Assembly: GCA_917880885.1 (NCBI GenBank)
Contig: OU862910.1
Coordinates: forward strand, 9,870,710-9,934,709
Source: Limnephilus marmoratus
Lineage: Eukaryota > Arthropoda > Insecta > Trichoptera > Limnephilidae
Length of the DNA stretch: 64,000 nucleotides
Reading direction: 5' to 3'
Both the position numbers and the translations under genes were made by a program. The notes below the pieces were generated by a model. The model did no database searches. It saw only the letters and a program-made list of their open reading frames with translations, and was not told where the DNA came from. Below, in pieces: positions 54,785 through 64,000 of the stretch; within the stretch, counting starts at the first letter, position 1, and each line of letters starts with the position of its first letter.

Positions 54785-55260
54785 TTAAATTACTTTAATA
54801 ATTAGTTTTTGTACCACTTTTACTGGACTTACAATTTTTCCATATGCACCTCCCCATCCAATGATTCCATACTGAATTAGTGATTGGACTAGTGCGTAAT
54901 AGACTTTTTTTAGGTTGTTTAATTTGAGAATATTTCTTAATCTAATGAATATATAGATACATTTCCTAATGCGCTTAACAAGTTCACATATGTGTCTGTT
55001 CCATTTCATATTATGTTGGTCTACAATTACATCGAGGTACTTTATTTCAGTTGCATGGTTTAATATGGTACATGAATTATTACAGACATCTTTGTTACAT
55101 TTTTTGTTGTGTATAATTATATTAATGTTGGGATAAGTTTTGGATTTATTTATTGAGAAAGGAATATGCACTGTTTTTTTTGCGTTGATTGTAAGAAGGT
55201 TTGTATCGAACCAGGTTTTTAGGATTTGGATGTCATTATTTATTATCTACCGCTAAGTTT
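54785..55260 (-). pseudogene. CR1-like LINE RT fragment
   Basis: The minus-strand frame reads IQILKTWFDTNLLTINAKKT (partly upstream of the ATG at 55171), EIKYLDVIVDQHNMKWNRHI, LKKVYYALVQSLIQYGIIGW and VVQKLIIKVI. These are RT thumb landmarks of the family at 13479-14547 and 42669-43392. Catalytic blocks and the 3' end are missing. Confidence 0.8.
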
Positions 55261-55704
55261 AGAAATATTATTATGAAAAATTACTACACTTAGACATTTT
55301 TCATGATTCCTTGCAAACATACAAAACTAATTTATTAAATTTCTAGGCGTGATATAATTGTTTTAAAATTACTTACCTACACTTAACTTTTCATTAAACT
55401 TTAATCAGTCAATTACAATTAGTGAGCATATAATTCTTGATTTTAAAATGTCTCCTTATCCCCCCCCCCCCCCCCCCTTTTTTTCTTCCTTTTTATTATT
55501 ATTACTCATTCATTCAATAATTAAGTTTTAAGACCGGTTCATATCTCAGGCTTAATTACCAAATAACATTCTATGGACTTACGTAATAGGTACATAACCA
55601 TGTAGTAATTTAATTTAACATACCTTATAATCTGTATAATAATGTACTGTGTATGTCTTAATAAACAAATAAATAAATAAATACTATAAAAACTTCAATT
55701 TAGG
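55261..55704. other. LINE-tail-like sequence with an 18-C run
   Basis: An uninterrupted run of 18 Cs (55460-55477) is followed by a T-run and (TTA)n-like sequence. An A-rich AATAAATAAATAA tail ends at about 55680. No coding region. Confidence 0.55.
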
Positions 55705-55990
55705 TAGGTGTGGAATCATTTATTGGATAACTAACATCACTGCCACAGGTCACCCCAAATAGTTGACTACATTCGGTGACTTCGCAGGGGTTCCAGGGTA
55801 CATGGGGTTAGGTTTGTCCGGTTCTAGGCGGCGAATGCGTCTGCCCACCCGACCCCTCGAGTTAGATACCCACCCCTCACACCTTTTTCTTTCCCAGAAT
55901 TTCTTCCATCTCCTTTATGACATAGACCCGTGGAATGACATAGGTCTTGAGAGGAATTATTTTTCTCAGGGCCTCCTGTGTTCCTTTTGT
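55705..55990 (+). repeat. SINE family 3 (internally deleted)
   Basis: ATCATTTATTGGATAACTAA, GCCACAGGTCACCCCAAA, GTACATGGGGTTAGGTTTGT, GTCTGCCCACC and TTCTCAGGGCCTCCTGTG in family order. Confidence 0.82.
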
Positions 55991-56261
55991 TTATTTAAAA
56001 GAGAACCATTAATTTTTTTTGTCTTCATAATTTCCATGGGAGCGTTGGATTATTAAGGCGCAAGCCTATTACATTTTTATGAAGGACTCGCACCCCTGTA
56101 ATTAGACGTTCGGAAAATTCGGAAAAATTTGTACCTACTTGTTATGTTTATAGTTGTACTAACTGGTAAATAAATAAATTATTAGTATTATGCTAAAAGC
56201 ATGTTTAGGTAAATGTCAAATGTCTATTTTTTCAACTGTCTTGGTGAAACTCTATAGAAAA
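55991..56261. other. LINE-tail-like AT-rich sequence
   Basis: Ends with a TAAATAAATAAATTATTAG tail near 56168; no coding content. Confidence 0.4.
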
Positions 56262-56665
56262 TCTATATATATAAAAATGAATCCCGGTTTCCCTTGGTCA
56301 CGCCATAACTTCAGAATGGCTTTACCCATTTCATTCGTCTTTTTTTAAGTTTTATAATAGTTAGTTTCTTAGAAAAATTAAGAAAAGTTGCACAAAAAAA
56401 TGGATAATTTCAGAAAACTTAACGTCTATTTTAACTTCGCTCGTTTGACAGTTCGCACGTTTGATAAATTTGAATTTAGCAAGTAGGTATTTGTTTTTGT
56501 AGCAAAAGAATTGTCTATGGATTTTTTAAATCACAGATATTTATATAGGTACCAAATTTTATTGATTGTTAATATAATATACACAAATGAATGTTTTAAT
56601 GCATGAAAAATGAAAATTTGAATAAAAAAATTGTAATAGGTGGCACGTGACCTGTTTATTAATAA
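56262..56665 (+). mobile_element. Helitron (type A), 3'-truncated
   Basis: TCTATATATATAAAAATGAA then TCCCGGTTTCCCTTGG is the type A 5' end. Internal TTGTAATAGGTGGCACGTGA is shared with other copies. The CTAG end is missing. AT-rich tandem-like sequence (AATTCAAATATAAAATATAA) follows to 56935. Confidence 0.7.
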
Positions 56666-56939
56666 ATAAATAAAAAAATAATTAAATCAATTTTCATTTG
56701 ACACACATAGTACATATAATAGTACAATATAAATATATAAATATTTAAATTAAATTAAATTTAAAAAAAATAAAATTAGATATAATAATAAAATTAGATA
56801 GTGTAAATCAGAATTCAAAATACAGTAAATAATCTTGATATAAAAATTCAAATATAAAATATAATCAATTCAAATATAAAATATAATTAATTCAAATACA
56901 ATAAAAATAAACAATATAATCAAATCAAAAACAAACATT

Positions 56940-57796
56940 TGTGGCGACACATCATTATTATCTTCGCCATCAAAAGAACATACGAGAAACATCTCCTAAT
57001 ATTCGCGCCCATCGGCAAACCTACTTGCCTATGTACCTTCGTACCTATACTGGCCGCGATGTACTTTCTCGCCTCCCGTGCCAGCCCGACGATAATAATA
57101 TCGCCCCGCCTAGAAAGGTCTCGAGACAGCACCGTACAATATCTGTACGGCGCCGAATATTCTCGTCAGCTGCCGAAGTGGCTCGTATTACCTACCGCGA
57201 GGTAGTTACTCTACCGCGGCTATATAAGCAGCCGATCGCTCGCCCGCTGCAGTTCAGTCTCACATTAATCGTCGGTCAACATGTAATAAGTGCTCCTGCA
57301 TGGTATCGCTACGCTCCAGGGCAGCTTCCTCGAGGTCCATCACCACGTCTCAGCTACAAAGCCCATCGTGTCTTCAGCTCCAGAGATCAGCCCCATCCCG
57401 CGACTTCCAAGGCTTGCGTCACCTTCAGTCCAAGGGATCAGCTCACCACTTCATGGTACCCCGAAGCCTCACCGTGCTTCGCTGCCATGGAAACACGCTC
57501 CGCCTCGCCAGGACTACCTGCTGGTGGCTCAGCTCACCGAGCCACACACCGTTCATCTCCGCGATTCAAAGCGTCGAGCAACGGCCTGGAAGATAGGTCA
57601 TCTCCACCGCCAAGGTGTCGAGCAACTCGCTGACCTTCACCACACCATCTCCATCACATCCGAACGCCTGCAGCATCATCTACGGCACTCCGCATTACAT
57701 CTTGTTACCGCTCACCGACCATCTGCTACGTAGCCAAAAAACGACTGACTCACCACTTCGGCATGACGACTTTCATTTCTGTCTCCCGCTCCCTCA
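56940..57796 (+). mobile_element. Solo LTR (family L1) with 4-bp target duplication
   Basis: TGTGGCGACAC...GCTCCCTCA, TG...CA bounded, flanked by CATT on both sides (56936-56939 and 57797-57800). It has TATATAAG at 57221-57228 and an initiator TCAGTC at 57254-57259. The 3' region (CTGCTACGTAGC, GACTGACTCA, TTTCATTTCT) matches 50861-51803 reversed. The AATAAA of the other copy is AAAAAA here. The 230-codon frame across it is not a gene: it runs through promoter and R/U5 sequence and has no gag or pol motifs. Confidence 0.85.
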
Positions 57797-57841
57797 CATT
57801 TATTAGATACATTTTAAGATTTTCACGGCCAAAAGTATTTT

Positions 57842-57978
57842 CGTTATTTGATTTTGGGGTGTTATGCATCCGGTAGATGCCGGATCTGCCCTGATGATGG
57901 ACACTGCAACGCTGTCCGAAACGTTGGCTAAAGAAGGAGGTAGCGCAACACGGCATAACACCCCAAAATCAAATAACG
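57842..57978 (+). repeat. Perfect 26-bp inverted-repeat hairpin with hammerhead-like core (copy 3)
   Basis: Arms 57842-57867 and 57953-57978 are exact reverse complements over 26 bp (start CGTTATTTGATTTTGGGG). Inside lie CTGATGA (57891-57897), stem II GGACA/TGTCC (57899-57903 with 57913-57917) and GAAA (57918-57921), the hammerhead order. One unpaired base precedes stem II. A half copy is at 45888-45965. Interpreted as a Penelope-like terminal hairpin. Confidence 0.6.
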
Positions 57979-58659
57979 AAAAAAACATTCATTAATCTAT
58001 TAATTTAATGCTTTTTTGTAGAATAGTGTTTATTATTATGCTTTTTCATAGAATATATTTGAAACGAACATCCCTAACGGCTGTCTCGATTATGCCCATT
58101 GCTAACCTGTTATCATTCTTTTATACTCCCGGCTTTTGTACTCAATTTCAATGGTTGTGCGATATCTCCTATTCACTGCTGAATTTCCTCACACATTCCA
58201 TACACGTACTGTGTACTAGATATCGGCTAAATTAACATGTTTCAATAATGAGAATTAACATATTTTGTAGACTTAAAGGTATTACCTTGCGGTCCCGTTG
58301 GGCAACTATAAAGTACAGTATTATATGGTATCTTCCTTCGCAGCCTCCATCCCCTCCGATATTCGTTAAGTATTCAAATTAATATTTGGGATAAAGGTTC
58401 ATAACGACATTATCTTTTTTCATTAGGCTAATATTCGTCTTTTCGCGAATATTTTTTTTTCAGTACCGCATTAAAACAGGGAATATCGCTGCGAAAAACG
58501 TAATAATAGATTCTAGGATTCGATGGATAGCATATTAAAGTGTAACTATAATAATTAATAGTTACGCTTCTAAATTAAGTTATTATCATGGTACTACTAC
58601 TGCATTTTGTGAAAAACATTATAGGCCACTTGCTTCACAAAACTGAAATTATAACAGAA
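57979..58659. other. No recognised feature
   Basis: AT-rich; the 75-codon frame at 58008-58235 is unrecognised. Confidence 0.5.
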
Positions 58660-59125
58660 CTAGCTGGTTCCCGGCATGCGTTGCTAGGTCATTTAATAAA
58701 GAAATTGTTTCTCCCTGCGTATCCTTTCCCATTTATCCCGTTCCCTTCCGCCTCCCCTTCCTCTCCCGCATCCCTTTCCCCTCTCGCGTTCCCACTCCAC
58801 CTCCTCAACCTTCCATCTCTCCACTCCACTCCCCCTTTCACCCGTCCCGCGAACCCCTCATCCGAATTCCCCCTCTCTCCTCCCCACTCTCCGCTCCCGC
58901 ATTCCATACATTCAGTCCCTATATATTCAGTTTTAAAACAGTTCGCGTGCCGCCTATTGCAATTTTTTAATGCAAAATTTCATAATGCCAGAGCTCCCCA
59001 ATAGTTTTATACAAACCTTGTCCTGACAATAACGAACACAACAATAAAAGAATTATCCAATTTGGTGCAGTCGTTCAGAAGTTATGCGCGTACATACATT
59101 TCGGGGAATCATTTTTATTTACAGA
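58660..59125 (-). mobile_element. Non-autonomous Helitron (type B), full length
   Basis: The minus-strand 5' end is TCTGTAAATAAAAATGATTC; the 3' end has ACCTAGCAACGCATGCCGGG then AACCAGCTAG (CTAG 58660-58663). The C/T-rich core yields artefactual Pro/Ser frames. It abuts the next Helitron exactly. Confidence 0.85.
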
Positions 59126-59537
59126 CTAGCTGGTTCCCGGCATGCGTTGCTTTGCCATTTAATAAAGAAATTGTTTCTCCCTGCGTGTACTTTCCCATTT
59201 GTCCCGTTTCCCTTCCACCTTCCCTTTCTCTCCCGCATCCCCTTCCCCTCACGTGTTCCCACTCCGCCTCCTCAACCTTCCCTCTCCCTACTCCACTCCT
59301 CCCGAGTTCCCCCTCCCCCCTCCCCGCTCCCGCATTCCATACATTCAGTTTTCAAACAGCTCGCGTGCCACCTATTGCAATTTTTTTTTACAATTTTCAT
59401 AACGCCAGAGCTCACCAGTAGTTTTATACAAACCTTGTCCTGACATTAACGAACATTAAGAATTATACAATTTGGTGCAGTCGTTCGGAAGTTATGCGCG
59501 TACATACATTTCGGAGATTCATTTTTATTTATAGAGA
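59126..59537 (-). mobile_element. Non-autonomous Helitron (type B), full length, tandem with the previous
   Basis: 5' end (minus) TCTCTATAAATAAAAATGAA; 3' end GGCAAAGCAACGCATGCC hairpin then GGGAACCAGCTAG (CTAG 59126-59129). Same orientation and close identity with 58660-59125. Confidence 0.85.
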
Positions 59538-59759
59538 TTTCACATAACTTGGAAATTAACTTCGAAATTTGATGCTAATTATTTTAAACAACCCATCCTT
59601 AGTTCTAATCTCTAAAAAGTTGTTAAACCTAAGTGATTATTAATTTTTTATTAAAATGGTGCCACAAAATAAGCCTACTGTGTTTGACAAAAAAAAATTA
59701 CTATCAGAGCCTTTTTTTTAAATCCTAGTAATCCGGCCTTTGTCATTTTTATGGATGCA

Positions 59760-59885
59760 ATATGGAGGTTATTTTTTTTAGAAGAGGAAGTTCTGGAAAA
59801 GATACTTAAATGGGGGTTGGTTCGGAATCTTTGCGTAAGTGTGTCCATGACGTATGAATCCATCCCTCCCACTGCGTTTAAAATG
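59760..59885 (-). repeat. SINE family 3 fragment
   Basis: GAAGAGGAAGTTCTGG, GTGTCCATGACGTATGAATC and CATCCCTCCCACTGCG on plus match the SINE-3 middle and tail. Confidence 0.7.
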
Positions 59886-59997
59886 AATAAAAATCATACA
59901 TAAAGATAGCAGCTAATAAAAATATGCCTTAACAAAATGATGATAATGTTGGTAGCTCTTAGTCGAAGTATATTGTACAGTTAAATATGACTGAATC

Positions 59998-60165
59998 TGA
60001 TAGGGACACATTAGTTCCGTTGGTAGAGTTGCACCCCGGAAATACGAAGGTCCCGGGTTCCAGTCCCAGATGTAACCGTACCTTTTTCTGGTTTTTCGGT
60101 TTTCAAATTTTCAAATCAGTTTCGCTAATATTATCTTTATTTATTAGTTTATCAAGAAACAGATA
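59998..60165 (+). repeat. SINE family 2 copy
   Basis: The head has AGTTCCGTTGGTAGAG and B-box-like GGGTTCCAGTCCC; the body has TTTTTCTGGTTTTTCGG, AAATCAGTTTCGCTAATATT and ATCTTTATTTATT as in 54535-54690. The two heads differ more than the bodies. Confidence 0.7.
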
Positions 60166-60547
60166 TATAATACTAGATTGTAACTTGAAATTCATTATTT
60201 AACCCGTCAAACCAATTAAACATACCAATATAGTTTGTGGGTCTGTCTATGAGTGATTGTAACTCTGGTCAATGAACTCGGATTTGTTTTGAATTTACGA
60301 AAAAATTGCATCTGTTTGTAAACCTGTATCATAATATTTTTTTACCAGAAATTTGTATTTCTGTTGTTTAAATTTCTTAGGGTTACTACATTATAATAAG
60401 TAAACTCAGATTTCGTGATTGTTTAAGGGTTAATAAAAGAATTTTTCGTTTTTCATGATATTTTTTTTTGACATATCGCGACCCACAGATTGTGAGAAAA
60501 ATGATCCAGTAAATGAACGATGATCAATAATGTAATTTTTTTTAATC
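60166..60547. other. No recognised feature
   Basis: AT-rich, no supported content. Confidence 0.5.
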
Positions 60548-61256
60548 ACGGTGATTGAGATTACTTGAAATATGTTCGAGAAAATTCCAATATAGATCGA
60601 AGTTTGTTGAGATTACTAATTCTTTATTTACTTTATCGTAAGGTTTACAATGAATGTTTAACTGGACCAGACGCCCGTACTATAGGAGGCTCTAAGCTTT
60701 TCTGAATCTGGGCGCCCAAACACTGTCAGAGCCCAGCGCGGCGGTCTGTCATATATCATCGGCTATTTCCGAAACCGTTCTTGCATTAGAACGACGATAG
60801 ATGATACTTTTTCTAAGATACTACTTAACTGATACCTGTAGAGACCTAAAAACTACATATAACAATCTGTAGGTACTAATGACTAAGGGTCGACCGAGAC
60901 AGGTTTTTCGCTCTCGGCCGAGACCGAAAATCAATTGAATCTCGGCCGAGACCGAGAGCCGAGACCGAGAATAGAATTGGGAAAAAAAATTAAAATGCGC
61001 TATTTTTGCGTATATTTAAGAATGTAATAATAATTTGTTTTGAATAGTTTCAATGTCCGCGCGCGTCCAAAATCGACACCAAGTGACGAATGTGGACGCG
61101 CGCGGTATATTTGAATCCCATTATTCTATACCGTACCTACTTACAACGGTCTCGGTTATGGCCCAGAATCTCGGCGATTTTTCGCCGAGAACCGAGACAG
61201 AGTTCTCGGTCGACCCTTACTAATGACATCTGTTGAAGGATATTGAAACTATATGT
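60548..61256. repeat. Family G repeat, split by a MITE
   Basis: 60548-60883 and 61220-61256 together match 26378-26716. Landmarks: TTTACAATGAATGTTTAACT, GGACCAGACG, GCGCCCAAACACTGTC. Confidence 0.75.
60884..61219. mobile_element. hAT-type MITE with perfect 8-bp target duplication
   Basis: Ends TAAGGGTCGACCGAGA and its exact reverse complement; CTAATGAC flanks both sides (60876-60883 and 61220-61227). Internal GAGACCGA/CTCGGCCGAG repeats lie near the left end. A central 12-bp inverted repeat CCGCGCGCGTCC/GGACGCGCGCGG sits at about 61058-61106. An 8-bp duplication is the mark of hAT transposases. The unoccupied site is visible at about 26664-26680 in the sister repeat. 336 bp, non-coding. Confidence 0.9.
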
Positions 61257-61261
61257 ATATC

Positions 61262-61560
61262 TATAATAATAAGAATCATCATCATCATCACTATACTACA
61301 ACCCCTGGTGGGTCTTGGCCTCCTCAAGAGTCTTCCTCCACTCATCTCGGTTTTGAGCCAGCTCTCTCCAGTTTTGAAGCTCCAAGATAGATATGTCTTT
61401 GAGGACGTTGTCGCTCCATCTTAGTCTTCCCAGGCTCCTTCGCCCTATTGGTCTTGAGTTCAGCAGGGACTTTGGTGCTTGATGCTCGGTCATTCTCTCC
61501 ACATGACCCAGCCACCGAAGTCTTCCCAATAAATAAAAATACTACTAATAATAAAAAAAT
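61262..61560 (-). pseudogene. RTE-type LINE, C-terminal end and 3' tail
   Basis: Minus-strand frame: MGRLRWLGHVERMTEHQAPK, SLLNSRPIGRRSLGRLRWSD, NVLKDISILELQNWRELAQN and RDEWRKTLEEAKTHQGL. This WLGHV.RM...GRR..GR.R..W.D..NWRELA..R..WR pattern is the very C-terminus of RTE-like endonuclease-RT polyproteins. The stop is followed by the short 3' UTR and a (TGA)n-type tail (CATCATCATC on plus at 61275), typical of RTE. Everything upstream is missing, so it is inactive. Confidence 0.8.
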
Positions 61561-61934
61561 AACTATGGTGTTTATACCCACAATGCTTCATTTTTTTCAT
61601 GTAGGGTAAATGTTCTTTTTTTTCGACACACGCCCTACAGTTGACTATGTTATTGATTTTTAACACTTGAAATACTTTTTTCCTCCAAAAAATATCATAA
61701 TATCCTTCGCAGTGTTTCACCTCGCATCATACTAAATACCTAGGTAGCCATCTTGTTAATTAACCTTTTATCTTTGGGCTCCAATCAACGCGGAGAATTA
61801 ATGTTGAATAATTAATTATGAAGTCTTGATGAAGCCTCTGCACTAATAAATAAACATAACAGGCCTTACTAGTAATTAAAATGCGTGTTTCAAATTTTAC
61901 ACAACTAATAAAACAACGTAAGTAATTATAATAA
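61561..61934. other. No recognised feature
   Basis: AT-rich; no supported content. Confidence 0.5.
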
Positions 61935-62240
61935 TAATAATATTTGGATCACTTTTACAGCGCCTTTTTTGTGAAAAATCACCTCAAGGGCGCTGTACAA
62001 ACTTGCAACACATTTCTACAATCTGGCTTCTAACTACAAACTAGACAAACCATTATAACAACTTGTGGCTAAAAATTGCATCCACCAGTGCATTGATCAC
62101 CGATATGAAACTATATTATGTACAATTATTTGACCAATGAAACTGATACTGAGTAAAAATGTACTGTACGTGTACAGGCAGAAAATATACAGGACCATAC
62201 ATTCCTGGCAGGTCACTGTTATTGTTTCTTTATAGAAATT
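61935..62240 (-). repeat. LINE 3' end of a separate family, with hairpin
   Basis: On the minus strand a perfect 9-bp stem TACAGCGCC/GGCGCTGTA (61989-61997 with 61956-61964) precedes an (ATT)n tail at 61927-61941. Loop words differ from the CACAGG/CCTAG family, so a different LINE is implied. Confidence 0.5.
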
Positions 62241-62454
62241 TTGGTACAGTTCGCACGCAGAGGACATAATTGGGAACTATAATATATAATGTGTTCTTTA
62301 ATGAACGTATTTTGAAAGCAAAAGCAAAATTCTATGATGGGCGGTACTATATTAATAATAATTTATTTTTTTTGTAATTTGTACATTTAAGTTTAAAAAT
62401 TTCTAATTAATTATAATATTTCATATTGCAGCTAATTAAGTACAATATTTAATT

Positions 62455-63180
62455 TTCACTATATTTTTTCTTTTCCTACAATACATCTTGAATTTTCCAA
62501 TTGGTGTGGACTTTAAAGTTTGTGTTAGCGTGTTGTATAACTTCATTCCTTGTACCTACAGTAAACTGTTCTGCGTATTCGCTTTGTCCTTTTTTTAGCC
62601 TGATTTCTTTGCACGTCCTTGTGTTATGTCTGTGAATGTCCTTGTGTATGTCCTTGTTTGTTTACAATTTTATTTGAGAAGTATTTTGGTAACATGTTGT
62701 TTAATATTTTGTGGATAAATACCACCGTGTTCAAGGTCAGCATCTGTTTCACAGTTAACCAATTTAGTAGTTTAGTTTTGAAAATCTATGTATTTCGTCG
62801 AAATATTATTCTCATTGCCCTGTTTTGGAGAATTTGTAACTTATTTTGTTATCTTTCGTTACATTGGAAAAGGATACTTGGACAGTAGTGTGGAACAATA
62901 ATTGAATTGTAAATGGTGATTGCGGTTTATCTAGAAATTTTTGGCTGAATTCTTCCCAAAAAAGACATATTTTTACCAATTTTCTTTTGGATGTATTCAG
63001 CATGTCCATTGAAGTTTAGTTTGGAATCTAATATTATAACACCAAGTATTTCATTTCAGTAACATTTTCAATAATTTCATCAATTTTAATTTTGCTTTCA
63101 CTTGATGTCTTATTATATCCAATCACCTTACATTTCAGCTTATTTATTTTAAGCCATCTATGGTACAAGGATTTGGTCAG
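62455..63180 (-). pseudogene. Degenerate CR1/Jockey-like LINE RT, C-terminal half
   Basis: Minus strand in changing frames: LYHRWLKINKLKCKVIGYNK, SESKIKIDEIIENVTEMKYL, LDSKLNFNGHAEYIQKKIGK, VFFGRIQPKIS, IYNSIIVPHFEYC, LFQCNERQITKLQILQNRAM and KLYNTLTQTLKST. This is the normal order of the RT thumb and C-terminal domain. Multiple frameshifts and stops, no catalytic block. It resembles the copy at 34070-34961. The 65- and 89-codon open frames here are pieces or shadows of it. Confidence 0.75.
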
Positions 63181-63544
63181 AATGTGATTCGTTCCTCGGT
63201 AAACGAAAGATAGTCTTTAATGCAATCTTTTCGATTGTTCACGTTAGTGTTTTGTAATTGGAACGATATTTTTCCTTTGAAGTATAATTCAAATCATTAT
63301 GACAATTTCTTACATAAACCCATTGAGGAGATTAATCGATAAAACTCCGTATGATCGAAATAATCTTAATTTTACGATACTTCGAAGGAGAAAATTTCAT
63401 AATTATTTGAAGTTTATTTTTTTTTTGATAAATTAGCGATTTGTTCAACAAGGCTTTAGTGTTGTTTACTGTATAATTACTTCATATCACAGAAAATTGA
63501 AAACTTCGTATGCAATATTTCATTTTTATCACTCTTGGAATAGT
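63181..63544. other. No recognised feature
   Basis: AT-rich, no supported content. Confidence 0.5.
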
Positions 63545-63768
63545 TAGACGGCCTGCGTGGTCGAAGGGTAAGACTCTCGATTCGCAAATCGAAGGTCCCG
63601 AGTTCGAACCCAGCGTGCCCAAATAATAATTATTTTAATTCAATTTTTATTTGGTTAATTTGTGTTTATTAATTTCACAATTAATAAATTTAAAATAATG
63701 TAAAGTATATTTGCGGCACGTTCCAGAGTGGAAGATACTCTCAATATCTCTCGGCGCCGAGGAAAGTA
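63545..63768 (+). repeat. SINE family 1 with a tRNA-Ala(CGC)-like head
   Basis: The head GGCCTGCGTGGTCGAAGGG with anticodon-arm-like CGATTCGCAAATCG (loop TTCGCAA, CGC at the anticodon) and GGTCCCGAGTTCGAACCC resembles tRNA-Ala. The SINE-1 linker and body follow (TTAATTTGTGTTTATTAATT, GGCACGTTCCAGAGTGGAAG). It breaks off near 63768. Confidence 0.75.
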
Positions 63769-64000
63769 GTTCCCCTCAGGGCCTATGTCATCTTTGTAGA
63801 TGCTGTGTGGAGGGTCTTAGGAAGGGAAGGAGAGGAAGTTCTGTGAAGGAAAAAGGTATGAGGGGTGGGTAGGAATCTGGGGGTCAGTGTGTGAATGAAT
63901 TAATCCCTTCTACTGCGATCCAAATCCTGCTGAGAGTCCTGCTGGAAAGGTTAAAATATCTCCCTCAACCAGTCTCTCTCGATCCTGCCTACAACGCAGT
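63769..64000 (-). repeat. SINE family 3, inverted and fused to SINE 1
   Basis: CCCCTCAGGGCCTATGTCAT, GATGCTGTGTGGAGGGTCTT, GGAATCTGGGGGTCAGTGTG and CCAGTCTCTCTCGATCCTGC are the minus-strand SINE-3 order. It runs off the window edge. Confidence 0.85.

Noticed and set aside
56941..57733. Overlapping plus-strand frames of 230, 147 and 98 codons
   Set aside because: They lie across an LTR with promoter and target duplications, share no gag/pol motifs, and the homologous LTR at 50861 does not conserve any of these frames.

Overview
This window is animal, almost certainly insect, nuclear DNA. It is AT-rich, has no operons or prokaryotic-type genes, and is built almost entirely from transposable-element debris. 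There is one convincing host-gene piece: a 200-bp GC-rich exon at 36948-37147 on the minus strand. It has clean splice signals and encodes the first half of an immunoglobulin domain of the Dpr (defective proboscis extension response) neuronal receptor family. I found no second exon, so the window looks like very large TE-filled introns of a dpr-type gene, with about 27 kb on the 5' side and 37 kb on the 3' side inside the window. The insect order cannot be settled from sequence alone.

Layout. 1-7 kb: a triplicated 215-bp unit, a degenerate AAGTCACTAG repeat field, tRNA-like SINE heads and a LINE 3' end. 7.1-9.2 kb: a decayed element with perfect 22-bp terminal inverted repeats carrying a broken copy of a multicopy arthropod protein family, then an LTR with its own promoter. 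10.4-11 kb: a Penelope-like element remnant (GIY-YIG nuclease) between inverted ends. 11-19.3 kb: two nearly identical R4/Dong-type retrotransposon copies in opposite orientation, with a chimeric Jockey/CR1 LINE remnant between them. 19.8-23.3 kb: SINEs, Helitrons and a TTAA-flanked MITE. 23.6-26.1 kb: a larger inverted-repeat element with a nested SINE and LINE tail. 26-35 kb: LINE and SINE fragments and unexplained GC-rich patches. 35.7-45.4 kb: a Helitron, the dpr exon, TTAA MITEs, and SINEs split by later insertions. 46.6-47.4 kb: a 633-bp GGATAA hexamer array fused to an 18-bp minisatellite that grew out of a SINE. 48-57.8 kb: MITE, SINEs, two solo LTRs with target duplications, and Helitrons. 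57.8-64 kb: a hairpin with a hammerhead-like core, tandem Helitrons, a hAT MITE with a perfect 8-bp duplication, RTE and CR1/Jockey-like LINE remnants, and SINE chimeras.

How the parts relate. Nested insertions give a partial history: a CR1-like LINE and a TTAA MITE each split older SINEs; a hAT MITE sits in an older repeat whose empty counterpart is also in the window; a SINE sits in a Helitron. The two most interesting signals are RNA-level. One is a hairpin with changing stems but a conserved loop, seen at six LINE 3' ends. The other is a set of hammerhead-ribozyme-like cores, with changing stem II, inside Penelope-like terminal hairpins. All family calls come from reading the sequence; no database search was possible.
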